A stretch of 13,268 bases of DNA from Psychrilyobacter sp. (GTDB lineage: Bacteria > Fusobacteriota > Fusobacteriia > Fusobacteriales > Fusobacteriaceae). The position numbers and the translations under genes were made by a program. Below, piece after piece: positions 6,653 through 13,268 of this stretch. Each line of letters opens with the position of its first letter. Position 1 is the first letter of the stretch. The DNA lies in the NCBI GenBank assembly GCA_023145315.1, contig JAGLEA010000087.1, positions 1-13,268 of the forward strand. Reading direction: 5' to 3'. The notes under the pieces are model-generated. The model was given only the letters and a program-made list of their open reading frames with translations, did not search any database and had not been told where the DNA came from.

Positions 6653-8041
6653 ATGAAAGCATTGAAAAAAAGAGATATGATTCTTAATGGGAACATGTAT
6701 AAAGTGATAATTTTAATTTCACTACCAATAATGTTAAACAATTTGATACAAACAATGTACAATTTAGCAGATACATATTTTTTGAGTAAATTAGGAGCAA
6801 CTGAAGTAGCATCTATGACTTTAGTCTGGCCAGTGGTATTTCTACTATTAGCCCTAGGAATAGGGATAGGAATAGCAGGAACTACTCTTATATCCCAAAA
6901 TATAGGAGCAAATAATATTGAGGAGGCAAAAACTATAGCTAGTCAATTAGTGACTTTTGCTATGGTGTTTTCTGTAATATTAGCTATTCTTGGAGTGATT
7001 ACTGCCCCTTATATTTTAAAGATTATGGGGGCTACAGGTGCCGTGTATGAGAATGCAAAAATATACCTTATTATTATAACTGGAGGAGCACCTCTAATGT
7101 ATGCGGGATTTGTGTACTCATCTATCAGACAAGGTGAAGGGGATACTGTGTCACCTATGATTCTTAGTCTGATGTCCGTTATTATCAATATAATTTTAGA
7201 TCCAATTTTCATATTTACTTTTGGAATGGGAATAAAGGGTGCAGCAATTGCAACTTTGGTAGCCAGAGCTCTTATGTTTGGTTATATTGTATATCAACTT
7301 TTCTATAAGAAGGATCCTATGAGGCTTACTTTTAAAAGCTTAAAACCTCAATGGAGTTATATAAAAACTTTAACGAGGTTAGGAGTTCCTGCCTCTATAG
7401 GACAAGCTACTATGGCTTTAGGTTTTGTAGTACTTAATAGTTTAATCAATACATATGGTGAAACTATACTAGCAGCTTTTGGAATTGGAAATAGAGTGAA
7501 TGGACTTATTCTTATGCCAGTATTTGGTATAGGAGGAGCTGTTTCAGCTATTGCAGGGCAAAACATAGGAAATAATAATATTAAAAGAGTAAAAGAGTGT
7601 GTACTAAAGAGTTCTATTATTGCAGCAATATTATCTGTAATAGGTACTACTATGCTCCTAAAATGGGGTAGTAATATCATAGAAATCTTTACCAAAAATC
7701 CTGAAATAGTAAGATTAGGTAATGACTATTTAAAATATATTTCTCTAAGTCTCATAGGGTTAGCAATACTCCCTATAATATCAGGAGCACTCCAAGGTGT
7801 AGGGCAAATAAAAAAAGCTATGTTTTTAAATATGTCTAGACTATGGTTATTTAGATTACCACTATTTTTTATCCTTCCATTATATTTAGGAAGATCAGAA
7901 AAAGTAATATGGTATGCTATGTTTAGTAGTAACTTAATAGCTATGGTAGTTGCTGTTTTTGTTTATAGAAGATCTAAGCTCTCAAATATTATTAAAAAAG
8001 AAAAAGAGGAATTTTCAGAACCTAAGTTGGAAACAACTTAA
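6653..8041 (+). CDS. MATE family efflux transporter
   Basis: Membrane exporter of the multidrug and toxic compound extrusion family, normally driven by Na+ or H+ and exporting cationic drugs or metabolites. The 462 residues fit the family, with about 12 membrane segments in two homologous halves. The first half begins ISLPIMLNNLIQTMYNLADTYFL-like and the second TRLGVPASIGQATMALGFVVLNSL-like. Other typical family stretches are LISQNIGANNIEEAK (79-93) and its second-half counterpart, SAIAGQNIGNNNIKRVK-like. The N-terminal RDMILNGNMYKVI opening resembles the DinF/NorM-like bacterial branch. A GAGGTGA site lies a few bases before the ATG. It is probably transcribed alone; the next promoter starts three bases after its stop. 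The substrate cannot be told from sequence; the adjacent purine genes do not by themselves imply purine export. Confidence 0.93.
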   Translation: MKALKKRDMILNGNMYKVIILISLPIMLNNLIQTMYNLADTYFLSKLGATEVASMTLVWPVVFLLLALGIGIGIAGTTLISQNIGANNIEEAKTIASQLVTFAMVFSVILAILGVITAPYILKIMGATGAVYENAKIYLIIITGGAPLMYAGFVYSSIRQGEGDTVSPMILSLMSVIINIILDPIFIFTFGMGIKGAAIATLVARALMFGYIVYQLFYKKDPMRLTFKSLKPQWSYIKTLTRLGVPASIGQATMALGFVVLNSLINTYGETILAAFGIGNRVNGLILMPVFGIGGAVSAIAGQNIGNNNIKRVKECVLKSSIIAAILSVIGTTMLLKWGSNIIEIFTKNPEIVRLGNDYLKYISLSLIGLAILPIISGALQGVGQIKKAMFLNMSRLWLFRLPLFFILPLYLGRSEKVIWYAMFSSNLIAMVVAVFVYRRSKLSNIIKKEKEEFSEPKLETT

Positions 8042-8043
8042 AT

Positions 8044-8072
8044 TTGACATTTTCCCGTTAATAGTGTAATAT
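8044..8072 (+). promoter_or_regulatory. Promoter of the riboswitch-permease transcript
   Basis: A perfect -35 box TTGACA (8044-8049) starts just after the MATE stop codon. With a 17-base spacer the -10 is TAATAT (8067-8072; 4/6). Transcription would begin near 8079, a few bases before the riboswitch P1 helix, which supports the assignment. Confidence 0.75.
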
Positions 8073-8085
8073 ATTTATACAAATA

Positions 8086-8150
8086 ACTCGTATAAGCTCC
8101 TAATAAGGAGGAGCGTTTCTACTGGCTACCATAAATGGCCATCTATGAGT
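8086..8150 (+). promoter_or_regulatory. Purine riboswitch aptamer, guanine class
   Basis: The three-way junction can be drawn completely. P1 is ACTCGTA (8086-8092) with TATGAGT (8144-8150), one G-U. P2 is GCTCCT (8096-8101) with AGGAGC (8109-8114), closing the 7-base loop AATAAGG. P3 is TGGCT (8123-8127) with GGCCA (8137-8141), closing ACCATAAAT. Junction J1/2 (TATAA) and J2/3 (GTTTCTAC) match the Bacillus subtilis xpt aptamer nearly base for base. The loop GG (L2) and CC (L3) that form the tertiary loop-loop pairs are present. The base that pairs with the ligand, position 74 in xpt numbering, is C (8143), so guanine/hypoxanthine rather than adenine should be sensed. It lies upstream of an NCS2 permease, as in xpt-pbuX. 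Confidence 0.96.
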
Positions 8151-8209
8151 GAAAAGTATGCACTATATTAATTTAACATATTAAATTAGTTGCCTATTTT
8201 CTCACTTAT
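8145..8209 (+). promoter_or_regulatory. Antiterminator helix of the riboswitch expression platform
   Basis: Bases 8145-8158, starting with most of the 3' strand of P1, can pair with 8195-8209, about 14 pairs with one bulged C at 8201 and two G-U. This helix uses the 5' arm and loop of the terminator below, so the two are exclusive. Between the arms an AT-only hairpin, TAATTTAA (8169-8176) with TTAAATTA (8181-8188), brings them together. When ligand holds P1 closed the antiterminator is lost and transcription stops: an OFF switch. This is read from base pairing; no folding energy was computed. Confidence 0.8.
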
Positions 8210-8229
8210 TGAGAAAATAGGCATTTTTT
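8191..8229 (+). terminator. Ligand-controlled intrinsic terminator of the purine riboswitch
   Basis: A perfect 14-pair stem: TGCCTATTTTCTCA (8191-8204) with TGAGAAAATAGGCA (8210-8223). It has a 5-base loop and six T directly after (8224-8229). It sits about 40 bases before the permease ATG and would prevent its transcription when guanine is bound. Confidence 0.93.
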
Positions 8230-8271
8230 GTTTATTTTCTAAAAAGAGTTAATAACTTAGGGGGAGAAAAT

Positions 8272-9597
8272 ATGAAAAACAGGTCACCATATGATTTAGA
8301 CGGAGTTCCAGCACTTAGAGAGGCAATACCATTAGGGCTACAACACATTTTAGCAATGTTTGTTAGTAACTTAGCACCGATATTAATAGTTGGTGGAGTT
8401 ATAGGTATCCCATCAGAGAAAATTACCTTTTTAATTCAATGTACAATGTTCATTGCAGGGGTAAATACATTAATACAAGCATATAGGATTGGTCCTATAG
8501 GAGCAAGACTGCCAGTCGTTGTAGGAACAAGTTTCGCATTTGTACCAGTAGCTATATCAATAGGACTAAAATATGGATTCGAAGGAGTGTTAGGAGCTGC
8601 CCTTGTTGGTGGATTATTTGAAGCTTTTATCGGTTTATTTATGAAAAAAATCAGAAGGTTTTTCCCATCAATAGTAACTGGAGTAGTTGTCTTATCAATT
8701 GGTTTATCACTTCTACCTGTAGGAATTAAAAATTTAGCTGGTGGTGTAGGAGCATCTGATTTCGGTTCACTTTCGAACTTATTTTTAGGTGGTGTTGTAC
8801 TAGTAGTCGTAATTATATTTAATCAGTTTGCAAAAGGGATTTGGAGAACAGCTTCTATTGCTGTAGGAACAGTAGTGGGTATTATTGTAGCAGGATTTAT
8901 GGGTAAAATTGACTTCTCCATTGTGCAACAAGCTAATTTCTTTGTTATTCCAAAACCATTTACATATGGTTTAACATTTCATCTAGATGCTATCTTAGCT
9001 ATGATGTTGATGTATGTGGTATCAGCAGTAGAAACTGTTGGTGATATGTCTGGTGTTACTATGGGAGGAGCTAATAGAGAAGTTACAGATAAGGAATTAT
9101 CTGGTGGAATCTTGGCTGATGGACTAGGAGGAGTACTAGCTGCTTCATTTAGTATATTACCGACAACTTCATTTAGTCAAAATACAGGAATTGTAGCTAT
9201 GACAGGAATTATGAGTAGATTTGTTGTAGGAACTGGAGCTATGTTTTTAGTAGTAGGAGCATTTATACCAAAGATAGGAGCATTAATTGCTGTGATACCT
9301 GCTAGTGTTATAGGTGGAAGTTTAGTTATGTTATTTGCTATGATTGCTATTAGTGGTATCAATCTAATAACTAAGGAAGAATTAGTTGGTAGAAATGCTG
9401 TAATAGTAGCAGTATCTTTAGGAGTAGGATTTGGAATGGGAAATGTTCCAACTGCATTACAACACCTTCCAGAAACTTTAAAGTTACTTTTTGGAGGATC
9501 AGGAATAGTAGTATCAGCAGGGATAGCAGTTATATTAAATGTTGTACTTCCAATGGATAGTAAAGAGAAAATAGGAAATAATCTTAAAAAAGCATAA
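8272..9597 (+). CDS. NCS2 family nucleobase:cation symporter, probable xanthine (purine) permease
   Basis: Inner-membrane uptake of a purine base with a proton or cation. The 441 residues and about 14 membrane segments fit the NCS2 (nucleobase-ascorbate transporter) family. Recognisable points are LGLQHILAMF with Gln24-His25; GTSFAFVP (85-92) of the third segment; VETVGD (253-258), whose Glu254 matches the essential substrate-site Glu of XanQ/UapA; and the NAT signature QNTGIVAMTG (303-312), of the QNxGxxxxT[RKG] type. This pattern favours the xanthine/urate-uracil group over AzgA-type guanine/hypoxanthine carriers; xanthine rather than uracil is favoured by the purine riboswitch and the molybdenum hydroxylase genes next to it. 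A strong AGGGGGAG site lies 5 bases before the ATG. Transcription is governed by the guanine-class riboswitch, as for PbuX in Bacillus, and ends at a hairpin before the next operon. Confidence 0.92.
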   Translation: MKNRSPYDLDGVPALREAIPLGLQHILAMFVSNLAPILIVGGVIGIPSEKITFLIQCTMFIAGVNTLIQAYRIGPIGARLPVVVGTSFAFVPVAISIGLKYGFEGVLGAALVGGLFEAFIGLFMKKIRRFFPSIVTGVVVLSIGLSLLPVGIKNLAGGVGASDFGSLSNLFLGGVVLVVVIIFNQFAKGIWRTASIAVGTVVGIIVAGFMGKIDFSIVQQANFFVIPKPFTYGLTFHLDAILAMMLMYVVSAVETVGDMSGVTMGGANREVTDKELSGGILADGLGGVLAASFSILPTTSFSQNTGIVAMTGIMSRFVVGTGAMFLVVGAFIPKIGALIAVIPASVIGGSLVMLFAMIAISGINLITKEELVGRNAVIVAVSLGVGFGMGNVPTALQHLPETLKLLFGGSGIVVSAGIAVILNVVLPMDSKEKIGNNLKKA

Positions 9598-9611
9598 ATT
9601 TTATAATTATG

Positions 9612-9639
9612 AAGACAGTCAGAAATTTGACTGTTTTTC
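9612..9639 (+). terminator. Intrinsic terminator after the permease gene
   Basis: ACAGTCA (9615-9621) pairs with TGACTGT (9628-9634) around a 6-base loop. The stem is extendable by G-U and A-T pairs at the base and followed by a T-run to 9638. It separates the riboswitch transcript from the hydroxylase genes. Confidence 0.8.
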
Positions 9640-9641
9640 CT

Positions 9642-9669
9642 TTGTTATCGCTAGAAAATATAGTAAAAT
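9642..9669 (+). promoter_or_regulatory. Predicted promoter of the molybdenum hydroxylase operon
   Basis: TTGTTA (9642-9647), a 16-base spacer and TAAAAT (9664-9669; 5/6 to the -10 consensus), directly after the permease terminator. A leader of about 30 bases follows to the GGGGGA ribosome binding site (9701-9706). I see no riboswitch or clear operator in this leader. Moderate evidence only. Confidence 0.4.
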
Positions 9670-9710
9670 AAGAATGGGTAATAATTTAATAAGTTATATA
9701 GGGGGATAGG

Positions 9711-10493
9711 ATGTTTTCAATGAAAGAACATTTGATGGTAGACAGTTTAGAAGAGGGATATGATTTATTAATTAAAAATAAAAACAATATTATATTAGGA
9801 GGAAGTAGTTTTCTACGACTAGGGAATAAGAATATTAATCTAGGAATAGACCTTTCTAATCTCGACTTAGATTATATAAGAGAAGATGAAGAGAATATAG
9901 AGATAGGCCCTATGACAACACTTAGAACTCTAGAAACAAATAGTATTCTAAAAACTAATTTTAATGGTGTGGTATCTAGATCAGTTGAGGAGATAGTAGG
10001 AATACAACTAAGAGCTGTGGCAACTATAGGTGGAACTGTAGGGTCAAAATATGGATTTTCAGATCTCATAACTGCTCTAATGACACTAGATACCTATGTA
10101 GAGCTATATAAAGGTGGAATTATTTCATTAGAAGAGCATATGAGTAGGGAAAAGGTAGAGAAAGATATAGTTGTTAAAATAATTATAAAAAAAGACAATA
10201 GAAAATCTTATTTTACAGCTATGAGAAATTCAAAAAGTGACTATGCTATATTAAACTGTGGAGTATCAAAAACAGAAAATAATTACAAAATAGTGGTAGG
10301 AGCTAGACCTGGAAGAGCAATAACAAATATAATAGCTAATGACGAATTACTAGATAATAATTTGAAAGAAAAAATCAATGAACTAATAGAGAAAATAAAA
10401 TTTGGAACTAATATGAGAGGTAGTAAGGAATATAGGAAGCTTATAGCTAAGGTACTGGTAGAAAGAGCCATTAAAAAGCTAGAAATTTTATAA
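9711..10493 (+). CDS. xdhB: Xanthine dehydrogenase-family FAD-binding subunit
   Basis: FAD subunit of a three-subunit molybdenum hydroxylase; it accepts electrons from the [2Fe-2S] subunit and passes them on, usually to NAD+. The family's two flavin-binding loops are visible as ILGGSSFLRLG (28-38) and ATIGGTVGSKYGFSDL (104-119, with the TIGG diphosphate loop). The C-terminal domain ends with the typical RGSKEYRKLIAKVLVERA (236-253). With 260 residues it is a little shorter than the usual 280-290, mainly through short loops, with no missing motif seen. There is no cysteine cluster, so no extra [4Fe-4S] centre as in 4-hydroxybenzoyl-CoA reductase. ATG at 9711 lies 4 bases after GGGGGA; an ATG three codons on (9720) is also possible. 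The name follows E. coli xdhB usage; the physiological substrate of the complex is not proven. Confidence 0.88.
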   Translation: MFSMKEHLMVDSLEEGYDLLIKNKNNIILGGSSFLRLGNKNINLGIDLSNLDLDYIREDEENIEIGPMTTLRTLETNSILKTNFNGVVSRSVEEIVGIQLRAVATIGGTVGSKYGFSDLITALMTLDTYVELYKGGIISLEEHMSREKVEKDIVVKIIIKKDNRKSYFTAMRNSKSDYAILNCGVSKTENNYKIVVGARPGRAITNIIANDELLDNNLKEKINELIEKIKFGTNMRGSKEYRKLIAKVLVERAIKKLEIL

Positions 10494-10498
10494 ATATA

Positions 10499-10515
10499 GA
10501 GGGGTGTAATTTTTG
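10499..10515 (+). promoter_or_regulatory. Ribosome binding site and TTG start of the [2Fe-2S] subunit
   Basis: GAGGGGTG (10499-10506) lies 6 bases before TTG at 10513. An in-frame TAA at 10507-10509 rules out any earlier start. The next in-frame codons give the family's first beta strand (MEIKLKING), so TTG must be the start. Confidence 0.85.
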
Positions 10516-10962
10516 GAAATTAAATTGAAAATAAATGGTATTATAAAAGATTTAACAATAAAAGATGGTGAATATTTACAAAAAGCTCTGCAAAAAATAG
10601 GTTATCTAAATGTCAGAAAAGCATGTGAAACAGGTTCATGTGGAGTATGTACAGTATTATTAGATGGAACTCCTACTCTGTCATGTTCTACTCTGGCTAT
10701 ACGGGGAGTCGGTAAGGAGATAAGAACATTAGAAGGGGAAAAAGTTGAGGTAGAAAAATTTGCTAAAGTGTTAACTAGTGAAGGTGCAGACCAATGTGGG
10801 TATTGTTCCCCAGGATTTACACTAACTGTAATAGCTATGAAACGAGAACTAAGCTCTCCTACAATAGAGGATATAAAGCACTATTTGACTGGAAATCTAT
10901 GCAGATGTACAGGATATATGGGTCAATTGCGTGCTGTTAAGAAATATATGGAGGTTAAGTAA
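10513..10962 (+). CDS. xdhC: Xanthine dehydrogenase-family [2Fe-2S] subunit
   Basis: Small iron-sulfur subunit carrying electrons from the molybdenum centre to FAD. The 149 residues fit the family (about 150-165). The N-terminal ferredoxin-like domain has Cys38, Cys43, Cys46 and Cys58 (C-x4-C-x2-C-x11-C, around ACETGSCGVC), the plant-type [2Fe-2S] site. The C-terminal four-helix domain has Cys95 and Cys98 (QCGYCSPG) with Cys130 and Cys132 (GNLCRCTGY), which bind the second cluster near the pterin; Gln94 is the usual pterin contact. All eight ligands are present. It starts with TTG, and its TAA overlaps the ATG of the next gene by one base, so the two are translationally coupled. The gene name follows E. 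coli XdhABC usage, where C is the iron-sulfur subunit; in other bacteria xdhC names a maturation factor. Confidence 0.94.
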   Translation: MEIKLKINGIIKDLTIKDGEYLQKALQKIGYLNVRKACETGSCGVCTVLLDGTPTLSCSTLAIRGVGKEIRTLEGEKVEVEKFAKVLTSEGADQCGYCSPGFTLTVIAMKRELSSPTIEDIKHYLTGNLCRCTGYMGQLRAVKKYMEVK

Positions 10963-13265
10963 TGGGATATATTGGAGAAAAAATCAATAAAATAGATGGA
11001 ATGGGCCTAATAAAAGGAGCTTCAGCATATACTGAAGATATTTCACTAGGACATGATACTCTCATTGTGAAATTACTAAGAAGTCCCCATGCATTTGCCA
11101 AAATAAGATCTATTGATACAACAATAGCAAAAAAAATAAATGGAATTGAATGTATATTAACTTATTTAGATGATGAAGTTACTAGTAAGAGGTTTACATT
11201 AGCAGGACAATCATTTCCCGAGCCATCTCCTCACGATAGAAGAATATTAGGGGAATATGTAAGATATGTAGGGGATGAAGTCGCAATAATAGCTGGAAAA
11301 GATGAGGAAACAGTATTAAAAGCTATGAAGTTAATAAAAGTAGAATATGATATTTTAGAACCTATCTTGGATTTTGAAAAAGCTATAGATAACAAAACTA
11401 TAATACATAGTGAAAAACCATATACTTGCTTTGACTATGGAAACGAACATCTGAGAAATATAGCTGCAAAAGATCTATTAGTCGAGGGTGATGTTGAGGA
11501 AGAATTTAAAAAATCAGAGGTTATAATAGAACACACATATCATACACAATCACAAATTCATGGAATGATGGAAAACTATATAGCAGTAACATATATGGAT
11601 TTTCAAAATAGGATGAATATAGTAAGTTCTACACAAGTTCCCTTTCATGTGAGAAGACAAATATCTAAGATATTAGATATACCTCGTAGTAAGATAAAAG
11701 TTATAAAACCCCGTGTAGGAGGAGGTTTTGGTGGAAAACAAACTTCTCCAATGGAAATCTATCCTGCTTTGGTAACAAAAGTAACAGGGAAACCAGCAAA
11801 ATTAGCCTACACAAGGAAAGAAACACATAGCTGTACAACTACTAGACACGAGATGAAATTAACTGTAAAACTAGGAGCTTCAAAAGATGGAATTATAAAT
11901 GCAGTAGACATTCATGGTCTATCAAATACTGGAGCATATGGTGAACATGCATGGACAGTCTTTACTGTAGTAGGACAAAAAACATTACCAATGTATAGAG
12001 CAAAGGCAAGACGATTTTATGGAGAAGTAGTCTATACAAATAAAACTACAGCTGGAGCATTTCGTGGATATGGGGCTACACAAGGAACTTTTGCATTGGA
12101 ATCAGCAATAAATGAACTAGCTAAAAAATTAGATATAGATCCTAGTGTTTTACGTGATAAAAACCTAGTGAAAGAGGGAGAAATAAATCCAACTCTAAAT
12201 AGTTTCGTAGGTAATGATGCTGCTAGATTAGAAAGTAGTACATTAGATCAATGTATAGCTCGTGGAAAAGAAATGATAGGATGGGATGAGAAATATCCAA
12301 TGAAAAAAATCTCTCCTACAATTGCTCGTGGTGTGGGAATGGCAGTAACTATGCAGGGGTCAGGTATACATGGAATAGATACTGCTTCTGCTACACTAAA
12401 ACTAAATGATGATGGTTTCTATACTCTATTAGTAGGAGTAAGTGATATGGGGCAGGGGTGTGATACAATAGTTGCTCAGATGGCTGCCGAAGTATTAGGA
12501 GTTCCAATATCAAAAATTATAGTAAATAGTTCTGATACAGATGTAAATCCATATGATCCAGGTGCATATGCTTCTAGTGGTACCTATGTAACAGGAAATG
12601 CAGTAATAAAAGCAGCTAACCTTATGATTGAGAAAATATTAGAAGGTGCAAGTAAGATATTAAATATTTCAATAGAGGATATAGAGTTTAATGGTGAAAC
12701 ACTACTATTAAAAGATGGGAGTGAAATAACTTTAGATGAGTTAGCATATAGACTAGTATCATATGAGGGACAAAATCAAATAACAACAACTGGTACCTGG
12801 GGAGGTTTTACTTCACCACCACCATTTGTGGCAGGGTTTGCAGAAGTTGAGGTAGATTTAGAAACAGGGAAATCTACAATGATTGATTTTGTAGCTGTAG
12901 TAGATTGTGGAACTGTAATAAACCCTAATTTAGCTAAAATTCAAGTAGAGGGTGGAATAGCCCAGGGGATAGGACTAGCATTATTTGAGGAAATTCATTA
13001 CGATAAAAATGGTAAGTTATTATCCGATACATTTATGCAATATAAGATTCCATCAAGATGTGATTTAGGAGATATTAGGGTAGAGTTCAAACCAAGCTAT
13101 GAACAGACAGGCCCATTTGGTGCAAAATCAATTGGTGAGGTAGTAATAAATACAGGTGCACCTGCTGTGGCACATGCGATAACTAATGCAACAGGTATTA
13201 ATTTTCGTACTCTACCTATAACTCCAGAGAGAGTTCTTATGGGAATAATAGGAAAGAATAAATAA
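10962..13265 (+). CDS. xdhA: Xanthine dehydrogenase-family molybdopterin-binding subunit
   Basis: Catalytic subunit that hydroxylates a substrate, probably a purine such as xanthine or hypoxanthine, with water at a molybdopterin centre. The 767 residues are complete and of family length. Landmarks are STQVPF with Gln225 (Gln767 of bovine enzyme); GGGFGGKQ (253-260); AFRGYGATQG (366-375); DMGQGCDT (495-502); ASSGTYVTGNA (537-547), a pterin-binding loop; and SIGEVV with Glu726, the catalytic base (Glu1261 in bovine). By hand alignment the bovine xanthine-binding Glu802 and Arg880 become Gln260 and about Val336. As far as I recall E. coli XdhA also has Gln at the first place, so xanthine is still possible, but nicotinate- or other purine-type hydroxylases, including selenium-dependent ones, cannot be excluded. 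It overlaps the [2Fe-2S] gene (TAATG). The window ends three bases after its stop, so maturation genes may follow. Confidence 0.92.
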   Translation: MGYIGEKINKIDGMGLIKGASAYTEDISLGHDTLIVKLLRSPHAFAKIRSIDTTIAKKINGIECILTYLDDEVTSKRFTLAGQSFPEPSPHDRRILGEYVRYVGDEVAIIAGKDEETVLKAMKLIKVEYDILEPILDFEKAIDNKTIIHSEKPYTCFDYGNEHLRNIAAKDLLVEGDVEEEFKKSEVIIEHTYHTQSQIHGMMENYIAVTYMDFQNRMNIVSSTQVPFHVRRQISKILDIPRSKIKVIKPRVGGGFGGKQTSPMEIYPALVTKVTGKPAKLAYTRKETHSCTTTRHEMKLTVKLGASKDGIINAVDIHGLSNTGAYGEHAWTVFTVVGQKTLPMYRAKARRFYGEVVYTNKTTAGAFRGYGATQGTFALESAINELAKKLDIDPSVLRDKNLVKEGEINPTLNSFVGNDAARLESSTLDQCIARGKEMIGWDEKYPMKKISPTIARGVGMAVTMQGSGIHGIDTASATLKLNDDGFYTLLVGVSDMGQGCDTIVAQMAAEVLGVPISKIIVNSSDTDVNPYDPGAYASSGTYVTGNAVIKAANLMIEKILEGASKILNISIEDIEFNGETLLLKDGSEITLDELAYRLVSYEGQNQITTTGTWGGFTSPPPFVAGFAEVEVDLETGKSTMIDFVAVVDCGTVINPNLAKIQVEGGIAQGIGLALFEEIHYDKNGKLLSDTFMQYKIPSRCDLGDIRVEFKPSYEQTGPFGAKSIGEVVINTGAPAVAHAITNATGINFRTLPITPERVLMGIIGKNK

Positions 13266-13268
13266 AAA

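Noticed and set aside
7357..7695. 112-codon open frame on the - strand inside the MATE gene
   Set aside because: It is a hydrophobic mirror of the transporter's codons with no ribosome binding site or known domain; other antisense frames in the window are of the same kind.
8159..8190. Possible second aptamer between the guanine aptamer and terminator
   Set aside because: The sequence only forms a small AT hairpin within the antiterminator loop and lacks conserved purine-riboswitch bases.

Overview
The window is AT-rich, tightly packed bacterial chromosome with twelve protein-coding genes, no gap without a gene longer than about 230 bases, and no tRNA, rRNA, CRISPR array or insertion sequence that I can see. 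Low GC, MurJ, a lipoprotein with a spacer-type lipobox, a WhiA homologue and the A-rich codon use fit Fusobacteriota (Fusobacterium/Cetobacterium/Ilyobacter-like) best. A low-GC Bacillota cannot be excluded from this sequence alone.

Region 1 (1-4792, + strand) is a housekeeping operon whose genes overlap or nearly touch: the 3' part of polA, then whiA, ribF, scpA and murJ. The roles are DNA repair/replication, a WhiA-type DNA-binding protein, FMN/FAD synthesis, condensin-like chromosome organisation and lipid II flipping. It ends at a hairpin (about 4876-4915) that can terminate transcription from both sides.

Region 2 (4920-6485) is a divergent pair. An unrecognised lipoprotein lies on the - strand. 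On the + strand is a probable transcription regulator that reads as two ribbon-helix-helix DNA-binding units followed by a degenerate WYL ligand-sensing domain and its C-terminal extension. Their predicted promoters lie back to back within about 40 bp, with a small AT palindrome between and overlapping the -35 boxes.

Region 3 (6653-13265, + strand) holds a MATE-family efflux protein and then a purine-salvage/catabolism block. Three bases after the MATE stop codon a strong promoter drives a guanine-class purine riboswitch with a readable antiterminator/terminator switch. It controls an NCS2 (xanthine/uracil-type) permease. A terminator and a weaker promoter separate the permease from a three-gene molybdenum hydroxylase operon in the order FAD subunit, [2Fe-2S] subunit, molybdopterin subunit. 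The layout suggests uptake of a purine base shut off when guanine/hypoxanthine is plentiful, with the oxidising enzyme expressed independently. The molybdenum subunit lacks the two residues that bind xanthine in the bovine enzyme, so its exact substrate is open.

Nothing in the window is clearly a new defence or mobile system. The most distinctive items are the tandem RHH-WYL regulator with its divergent lipoprotein gene, and the well-resolved guanine riboswitch.
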